From: Pseudomonas panipatensis
GTDB taxonomy: Bacteria; Pseudomonadota; Gammaproteobacteria; Pseudomonadales; Pseudomonadaceae
Direction: 5' to 3'
NCBI RefSeq assembly: GCF_900099785.1
Contig: NZ_FNDS01000005.1
Location: 1-64,000 of the forward strand
DNA length: 64,000 nucleotides
Shown here: in pieces, positions 58,728 to 64,000 of the stretch
Position numbering within the stretch: position 1 is the first letter of the stretch
How the letters are laid out: every line of letters starts with the position of its first letter
Made by a program: the position numbers and the translations under genes
Notes under the pieces: model-generated
Seen by the model: the letters and a program-made list of their open reading frames with translations, nothing else
Database searches by the model: none
What the model was told of the DNA's origin: nothing

Positions 58728-59948
58728 TTGCGCGAAATCGTCCTGATCAATATCACCGGGGAAGATCGCCCCGGCCTCACCGCTGCCGTCACCGGTGTGC
58801 TGGCCCAGGGTGGGGTGAACATCCTCGACATCGGCCAGGCGGTGATCCACGACACCCTCTCGTTCGGCATCCTGGTGGAAATCCCGGATACCGAGCAGGC
58901 CTCCTCGGTGCTCAAGGATGTGCTGTTCACGGCCTACAAGCTGGACCAGCAGGTACGCTTCACGCCGGTCGCGGAAAGCGATTACCAGCAATGGGTCGGT
59001 GGCCAGGGCAAGCCGCGCCACATCGTCACCCTGCTGACCCGGCGGGTGACCGCCGAGCAATTGCAGCGGGTCAGCTCCATTACCGCCAAGTACGGCTTGA
59101 ACATCGACCACATCGATCGTCTGTCCGGGCGCATGCCCCTGGATATGCCGGCCGATCGCGGCAAGGGCTGCATCGAGTTCTCCGTGCGCGGCGAGCCGGC
59201 CGACCCGGCGGCGCTGCGCGCCGAGTTCCTCAGCGTGGCCCAGGAGCTGAACGTCGATATCGCCTTCCAGCAGGATTCGCTGTTCCGCCGCAATCGCCGC
59301 CTGGCGGTGTTCGACATGGATTCGACCTTGATCGAGGCGGAGGTCATCGACGAACTGGCCAAGGCTGCCGGCGTGGGCGAGAAGGTCTCCGAGATCACTG
59401 AGCGGGCGATGCGCGGCGAGCTGGATTTCCGTGCCAGCTTCAAGGAGCGCCTGGCGCTGCTCAAGGGCTTGTCCGAAGAGGTGCTGGAAGAGATCGGCGC
59501 CTCGCTGCGCCTGACCGAGGGCGCGGAAACCTTGTTCGCCGAACTCAAGCGCCTGGGCTACAAGACCGCGATTCTTTCCGGGGGCTTCACCTACTTCGCC
59601 CGCCAGCTGCAAGCCAAGCTGGGCATCGACTACGTGTTCGCCAACGAGCTGGAAATCATCGACGGCAAGGTCACCGGCGTGGCCATCGAGCCGATCGTCG
59701 ATGCCCAGCGCAAGGCCGATTTGCTGCGCGAGCTGGCGGCGAAGGAAGGTCTGCAACTGGAGCAGACCATCGCCGTGGGCGATGGCGCCAACGATCTGCC
59801 TATGCTCGGCCTGGCTGGCCTGGGAGTGGCCTTCCGCGCCAAGCCGCTGGTCAAGCAGTCGGCCAAGCAGGCCATCTCGACCCTGGGGCTGGACGGCATC
59901 CTCTATCTGCTGGGCTTCCGCGATCGCGACGGCAGCGACGGTCACTGA
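58728..59948 (+). CDS. serB: Phosphoserine phosphatase
   Basis: HAD-family enzyme for the last step of serine synthesis. It has 406 residues from a TTG at 58728, with GGAG eight bases upstream; a GTG at 58698 would add MRFFHGGDCA and is less likely. Two ACT domains fill about residues 1-185, and the HAD domain has DMDSTLIEAEV (D196, D198), SGGFTYFA and GDGANDLPM. TAGAAT at 58692-58697 is a probable -10 box. It ends in a strong terminator facing fimX. Confidence 0.95.
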   Translation: MREIVLINITGEDRPGLTAAVTGVLAQGGVNILDIGQAVIHDTLSFGILVEIPDTEQASSVLKDVLFTAYKLDQQVRFTPVAESDYQQWVGGQGKPRHIVTLLTRRVTAEQLQRVSSITAKYGLNIDHIDRLSGRMPLDMPADRGKGCIEFSVRGEPADPAALRAEFLSVAQELNVDIAFQQDSLFRRNRRLAVFDMDSTLIEAEVIDELAKAAGVGEKVSEITERAMRGELDFRASFKERLALLKGLSEEVLEEIGASLRLTEGAETLFAELKRLGYKTAILSGGFTYFARQLQAKLGIDYVFANELEIIDGKVTGVAIEPIVDAQRKADLLRELAAKEGLQLEQTIAVGDGANDLPMLGLAGLGVAFRAKPLVKQSAKQAISTLGLDGILYLLGFRDRDGSDGH

Positions 59949-59957
59949 GTCGCGCCA

Positions 59958-59995
59958 CCATGAAAAAAGCCGCCCGAGGGCGGCTTTTTTCATGG
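59958..59995. terminator. Bidirectional Rho-independent terminator between serB and fimX
   Basis: A perfect 18-bp inverted repeat with a 2-base centre: the GCCGCCC/GGGCGGC stem is flanked by six A on one side and six T on the other, so it works for both convergent genes. Confidence 0.92.
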
Positions 59996-60002
59996 TTCGC
60001 TG

Positions 60003-62075
60003 TCACTCCTCCGAGGAGAAGTCGTAGTCCATCGCCTGGCTGGGGCCTTGCAGGTAACGGCCCTGGATGTAGTTGGCGCCGGCCTGCCAGAGGGTCGCCA
60101 GGGCGCTGGCGCTTTCCACCAGCGGCACGATGGTCAGCTTGGCCTGGGCGTGCAGGCTGGCGATCAGGGTCTTGAGGTTTTCCTGGTTTTCCGGGCGGCT
60201 GAGATCCTGCACATAGGAGCCGTCGACCTTCACGAAGTCGACGTTCATGTGCTTGAGCGTGTTGAAGGGGGTCAGCGCGCAACCGAACTGGCACAGGGCG
60301 ACCTGGCAATGCAGCTCGGCGAGTCCCTGGCTCAGCGTCTTGGCCTGCTTCAGGTAGGCGATGGCGTCTGGTTCGCTGATCTGCAGAATCAGCGAGTCCG
60401 CCGGCAGGCGGGCGGCCTTGAGCGCCACGTTGAGCCAGGGCAGCAGCCCGGCGTCCTGCAGGCTCGGGCCGGAGAGGTGGACGAAGAGCTTGGTGCTGTG
60501 CCCCTTGGCGCGGTGCTCGGCGAGCAGCTTGATGGAGTTGAGCAGTACCCAGCGGTCGATGCGTTCGGCCAGGCCGCCAGCCTTGGCCGCGCCGAGGAAG
60601 TCGGCGGCGGGGATTTCCTCGCCTTGCGGGTTGAGCAGGCGGAGCAGCACTTCGTAGTGCTCGTGGCTATCGCCGCGCAGGCTGATGATGGGCTGGAAGA
60701 GCAGGCGGAAGCTGTTCTTTTCCAGGGCCTGCTGGATGATCGCCAGGAGGTCGCCGCGGCTGGCTGCGGCGGCCAGTTCGTCGGACGGGTCGTAGAGCTT
60801 GATGCCATTGCCGCCGCGCTGCGCCACTTCGTCGGCGCAGCGGTGCGCGCGCTCGATCACGTCCTGGGCCTTGCTGGTCTTCTCGTCGAGCCCGGCGCAG
60901 CCGACTGACAGGGTCGCCTGGGCGGTGCGGCCGTGGATGTCGAACAGGTGGCCTTCGACGTTCTTGATCAGGCTGTCGAAGAGCGGCTTGCTCTGCTCCG
61001 GGGTCTGCCCGGCGATCAAGACGCTGAAGGCGTCGTCGCTGAAGCGCGCCAGTTGGCTGCCTGCCGGGAAATGCCCGCGCAGCAAGTTGGCGAGATCGGC
61101 CAGGAGCAGGTCGATGCTGGCGATGCCCAGGCTCAATTGCAGGTTCTGCGCGCGGTCCAGCAACAAGTAGGCGAGGGTCGCCGGCTGCCCGGCGGTGACG
61201 GCGCGCTCGACGGCGGCATCCATCAGATCGATGAAGTGCGCCCGGTTGTAGAGGCCGGTCACCAGGTCCTGGCTGCTGACTTCACGCAGCTTTTCCTGCA
61301 GTTCGCTGTTGTCGCTCTCGGCGCGGATCACCACCTGGATGCAGGGTTCGCCGTCGTAAGTGGCCGGGGAGAAACTCATGCGCGCGTTGAAGCCCTGGCC
61401 ATTCACCTTGACGCCGCTGCAGCGCAGTTCGGTGTCGCCTTCGTGGTTCTGGTAGCCCTTGAGGAAGTCCTTGAACGTGGCCTGCTCGCTGCTGGCGATC
61501 AGGTCGATCATCGGCAGGCCTTCCAGCTCTTCGGCGTCTTCGTAGCCAAACAGGTCGACATACGCGCGGTTGGCGTAAATGTGCATGCCGTCGTGGACGT
61601 AGGTGATGGCATCCACCGAGCTGTCGAGCAGAAGCTGGCAGCGCTTTTCCGCTTCGCGCAGGGCCACTTCGGCGGCGCGCCGGGCGCGGCGTTCCTCGAG
61701 GTTGCTGAATTCGCGGTTGGCCACCAGCACCAGGCGCTCATCCTCGCCCTGGGGCAAGGCATCCTGCGCACCGAGCGCCAGAGCCTCGGTGATGGCGTCG
61801 GAGTCGTTGCCGCTGATCAACTGGATGAAGGGAATGTCCTTGGCTTGCCGACGGATGCTGGCGAGCGCTTCGCCTGGCGCCATGGCGCTGCTTTCCGGGG
61901 CGGCGATCAACAGATCCCAGCCCTGTTGCAGGGCTTCCGCCAGGTCGTCGCTGGAGGTCACGCGGTGGACACGCGTGGCACGGCCGGCGTTGCGGAACAG
62001 GCTGACCAGCCGCTCGGCTTCGTTCTGTGAGTCTTCCAGGATCAGCAGGCGGATGGTTTTCTTTTCATTGGCCAT
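60003..62075 (-). CDS. fimX: Cyclic di-GMP-binding motility regulator FimX
   Basis: Cytoplasmic regulator at the cell pole that binds cyclic di-GMP and promotes type IV pilus assembly and twitching. It has 690 residues from the ATG at 62075 (MANEKKTIRLLILEDSQNEA); the in-frame ATG at 62108 would add 11 residues. Domains in order: a REC-like domain, a PAS domain (about 140-260), a degenerate GGDEF (FSDDAFSVL in place of GGDEF) and a C-terminal EAL domain in which EAL reads EVLLR. It is likely a non-catalytic receptor, as in P. aeruginosa. It is upstream-adjacent to the PilZ-like gene on the same strand. Confidence 0.94.
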   Translation of the reverse strand: MANEKKTIRLLILEDSQNEAERLVSLFRNAGRATRVHRVTSSDDLAEALQQGWDLLIAAPESSAMAPGEALASIRRQAKDIPFIQLISGNDSDAITEALALGAQDALPQGEDERLVLVANREFSNLEERRARRAAEVALREAEKRCQLLLDSSVDAITYVHDGMHIYANRAYVDLFGYEDAEELEGLPMIDLIASSEQATFKDFLKGYQNHEGDTELRCSGVKVNGQGFNARMSFSPATYDGEPCIQVVIRAESDNSELQEKLREVSSQDLVTGLYNRAHFIDLMDAAVERAVTAGQPATLAYLLLDRAQNLQLSLGIASIDLLLADLANLLRGHFPAGSQLARFSDDAFSVLIAGQTPEQSKPLFDSLIKNVEGHLFDIHGRTAQATLSVGCAGLDEKTSKAQDVIERAHRCADEVAQRGGNGIKLYDPSDELAAAASRGDLLAIIQQALEKNSFRLLFQPIISLRGDSHEHYEVLLRLLNPQGEEIPAADFLGAAKAGGLAERIDRWVLLNSIKLLAEHRAKGHSTKLFVHLSGPSLQDAGLLPWLNVALKAARLPADSLILQISEPDAIAYLKQAKTLSQGLAELHCQVALCQFGCALTPFNTLKHMNVDFVKVDGSYVQDLSRPENQENLKTLIASLHAQAKLTIVPLVESASALATLWQAGANYIQGRYLQGPSQAMDYDFSSEE

Positions 62076-62137
62076 GGGGGCTGCTTTTACCGCACTGGAC
62101 GGCAGCAAATAGGCGACAAATGGGAGAGGGCCCGAAT

Positions 62138-63946
62138 CTACAGCGACTTCCAGAGTGAGTCAAAGTCTTCCTCGCCCGGGCCCTTGCGCGAGTTCGAGGG
62201 TGTGACTGGCTTATCGCCGGCGTCCCTCGGCAGCTCCTGAACACGGTATTCGTACTGGCTGAAGCTACCGGTGGAGGTCAGCTTGCGGCTCAAGGTGGCA
62301 CGTCGTTCATCGCCGTGCAGGTTGATCTGTACGCGACTGCCTTCCTGGAACGGCAGGCGCGGGGTGATCAGCGTCGCCGGGCGCGAGATGGCGGCGATTT
62401 CCGGCAGTAGCAGAGCGCGCAGGTACTGGCTGCTCTGTTCGGTCTTGCGCAGCAGTTGCAGTCCACAGGACTGCGCGAGCGGGGCGATCAGTTCGATGCC
62501 CATCTGCGTGCCGCCGCCGCGGACCTGGCGAATCCAGCGGACCACCGCGACGCTCCAGCTCTGTCCCGGGGCATCCTGGATGCCGAGCAGTTCGCCGGCC
62601 TGCAATTGGCTGGGAATCTCCTTGGGCCAGGTCAGGCAGTAACCGCCGGGGCTGTGGTTGACGATGGGCAGGGCGTAGGTCGGATAGTCTTCCGTGGACG
62701 CATCATTCGGCGCAGCCTTGCTGTCTTTGGCGCTTAACGGTTGGTACTCGATTTCCTCCAGCGGCATGCCGGGTTGCCAGTCGGCGGTCTTTTGCGCGTC
62801 GAAGGCATTGGCCCAGGCATCCTGGGTCTTCTCTTGCTTGAAGGTCGCAACGCCGACCGGCTCGGGGAGCTTGAGCACATCGGCGAATGCCTGGCGGCCG
62901 GCGAGGTAGTAGTGCAGGGCGCTCATGCCAATGCAAAGGTTCAACTGGCCGTGGCCCTGGGTGCGCTGGAAGCTGCGCTCGGCGATATCGCCCCAGGCGC
63001 TCGCCAGGTGCTGCAGCAGGTCGATGCTGATGCCATGGTCGACGCGCAGGCTCAGGGCCGGCCGCTGCTCCGGGGTGGCTTCCAGGTAGGCGTTCAGCGC
63101 CGCGACCAAGTGCCGCGGGTCCATGCCCAGGCTACCGCTCAGGTCCGCGTCCTTGAACAGCGAGCGGTAGCGCGGCGGACCGTCCACCTGTGGCGCGATC
63201 ACGAAGAGGCTGGAGGCGGCGACGTTCGTCTGCAGGTGTGCCAGCTGCCCCCAGGACTCAAGGGCGTCGGCCAGGCGCGCGATATCGTTCTGGCGCATCT
63301 GGTTGCAGCGTGCGCACCCCAATAGCAGGACGGTCAGATAGGCCTGCTCGATGCTCAGGGCGTTGCCGTGCTTGGCCAGGTCGTCGCGCACGACCAGCTC
63401 CTGGAGGCCTTGCTGGCGCGCCAGTTGATACAGCTGGTGGAGTTCCAGCCAGAGGCTTTCCGGCACCGGGCAATACAACTGCAGCGCCCGCACCAGCGGG
63501 CCGCTGAGGCTGCGGATGGCGCGCTGCAGGGCAAGCGTGAGCAATTGCGCGCGTTCGCGGCTGAAGTGGGTCGCCTCGCGCACCACCACCAGCTTGTAGC
63601 CGACGGCCAGGTGATTCTGCAGCGCCTGGCAAAGATTGGCGACCTTGCGCGGGCGCTCGTCGAGGACGATGGATTGATTGAGGAAGTGCCGTTCCAGGTG
63701 CTGGCAGACCGATTGGACTTCCGGGCGGAAAAGCTCCAGGAGCTGCAGGCGCGCTTCCACCGGGAGCTTCAACTGGTTCAGCTCGATCAACCCCTGGTAG
63801 AGCTGGCGTGCGGTTTCCCCGAGATTGGCCTTTGGCAGGTGATCCAGCCAGTGCTTCAGATCGCGCGGATTGGCATTGCAGAAGCTCAGGCTGTCATGCG
63901 TCGGGGTAGGGACGCGCAGCAGTTTCTGGGGACTCGGGGTGACCAT
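62138..63946 (-). CDS. PilZ-like domain protein next to fimX (PA4958 type)
   Basis: A 602-residue soluble protein. The first 400 or so residues are helical and do not match a family I know. Near residue 430 is VNHSPGGYCLTW (N430, S432, G435), the [D/N]-x-S-x2-G motif of PilZ domains, followed by GELLGIQDAPGQSWSVAVVR and GIELIAPLAQ, also PilZ-like. The usual preceding RxxxR that grips cyclic di-GMP is not seen. It lies 62 bases upstream of fimX on the same strand, so a role in the same pilus control system is likely. The start MVTPSPQKLL lacks a strong ribosome site. Confidence 0.75.
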   Translation of the reverse strand: MVTPSPQKLLRVPTPTHDSLSFCNANPRDLKHWLDHLPKANLGETARQLYQGLIELNQLKLPVEARLQLLELFRPEVQSVCQHLERHFLNQSIVLDERPRKVANLCQALQNHLAVGYKLVVVREATHFSRERAQLLTLALQRAIRSLSGPLVRALQLYCPVPESLWLELHQLYQLARQQGLQELVVRDDLAKHGNALSIEQAYLTVLLLGCARCNQMRQNDIARLADALESWGQLAHLQTNVAASSLFVIAPQVDGPPRYRSLFKDADLSGSLGMDPRHLVAALNAYLEATPEQRPALSLRVDHGISIDLLQHLASAWGDIAERSFQRTQGHGQLNLCIGMSALHYYLAGRQAFADVLKLPEPVGVATFKQEKTQDAWANAFDAQKTADWQPGMPLEEIEYQPLSAKDSKAAPNDASTEDYPTYALPIVNHSPGGYCLTWPKEIPSQLQAGELLGIQDAPGQSWSVAVVRWIRQVRGGGTQMGIELIAPLAQSCGLQLLRKTEQSSQYLRALLLPEIAAISRPATLITPRLPFQEGSRVQINLHGDERRATLSRKLTSTGSFSQYEYRVQELPRDAGDKPVTPSNSRKGPGEEDFDSLWKSL

Positions 63947-64000
63947 GGTTGGGTGAGGTGCTCCACAATCTGTGGCAGTCTGGCAGACCGTTTTGTAAGC

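Noticed and set aside
56958-59993. Single 1011-codon reverse frame joining the HAMP sensor to sequence opposite serB
   Set aside because: The part beyond 58529 is antisense to serB; the sensor most likely starts at the GTG at 58529.

Overview
The window is chromosomal DNA of a high-GC gamma-proteobacterium, almost certainly a Pseudomonas close to, but not identical with, P. aeruginosa. The order aceE / glnE-ilvE-waaF-waaC-waaG-waaP ... waaL-msbA-hldE ... waaA ... thiC ... cpdA-parE-parC ... serB / fimX is the PAO1 order for this part of the chromosome, and many proteins match PAO1 homologues in length (GlnE, IlvE, WaaG, WaaP, carbamoyltransferase). Local differences (one LPS kinase gene fewer, mig-14 and dnpA in another place, two extra genes before serB) point to a related species. 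Assignments rest on motifs, lengths, gene order and remembered family features; no database search was run.

Layout. 1-4.6 kb: N-terminal part of aceE (minus strand), a control region with two palindromes, glnE (nitrogen control) and ilvE (branched-chain amino acids). 4.66-17.4 kb: a tightly overlapping LPS core operon: waaF, waaC, waaG, waaP, two more kinase-like genes, an LPS carbamoyltransferase, wapH, ssg, wapR and the O-antigen ligase waaL. 17.4-23.9 kb: a reverse-strand kinase-like gene, msbA (lipid A-core flippase), mig-14, dnpA and hldE (ADP-heptose synthesis). Together these make heptose, build and phosphorylate the inner core, extend the outer core, flip it and attach O antigen. waaA, which adds Kdo, lies apart at 31.3 kb.

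24-31 kb: two paired acyl-CoA dehydrogenases, a Nudix-like hypothetical, an aldo/keto reductase-FAD oxidoreductase pair, an SMR efflux pump and a divergent LysR regulator. 32.7-38.1 kb: an apparent catabolic island with an XRE-cupin regulator, a DgcA-like flavin/Fe-S oxidoreductase, a small cupin, a lone PotD-like binding protein and a class II aldolase. 38.1-43.3 kb: TolC-family opmH, then a TPP riboswitch, thiC and a CytX-type permease.

43.3-52.8 kb: an RsiV-like lipoprotein, then nudF, a DUF1249 gene, cpdA (cAMP phosphodiesterase, with a Vfr-like site upstream), yqiA, parE, a phytase-esterase-like protein, a periplasmic aspartic protease and parC. 52.9-56.8 kb: a PqiC-like lipoprotein and an accessory pair made of a GT39-type membrane glycosyltransferase and a lipoprotein phosphoesterase with altered metal motifs. 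57-64 kb: a HAMP/cyclase-like membrane sensor, serB, fimX and a PilZ-like protein; the last two suggest control of type IV pilus motility by cyclic di-GMP.

No tRNA, rRNA, CRISPR array, insertion sequence, prophage or origin was recognised. The window is mostly conserved core genome. The points most worth following up are the RccR-like operators, the reshuffled and possibly partly degenerate LPS kinase set, the riboswitch Shine-Dalgarno-masking helix, the paired dehydrogenases, the amine-type island with an orphan binding protein, and the GT39-phosphoesterase pair.
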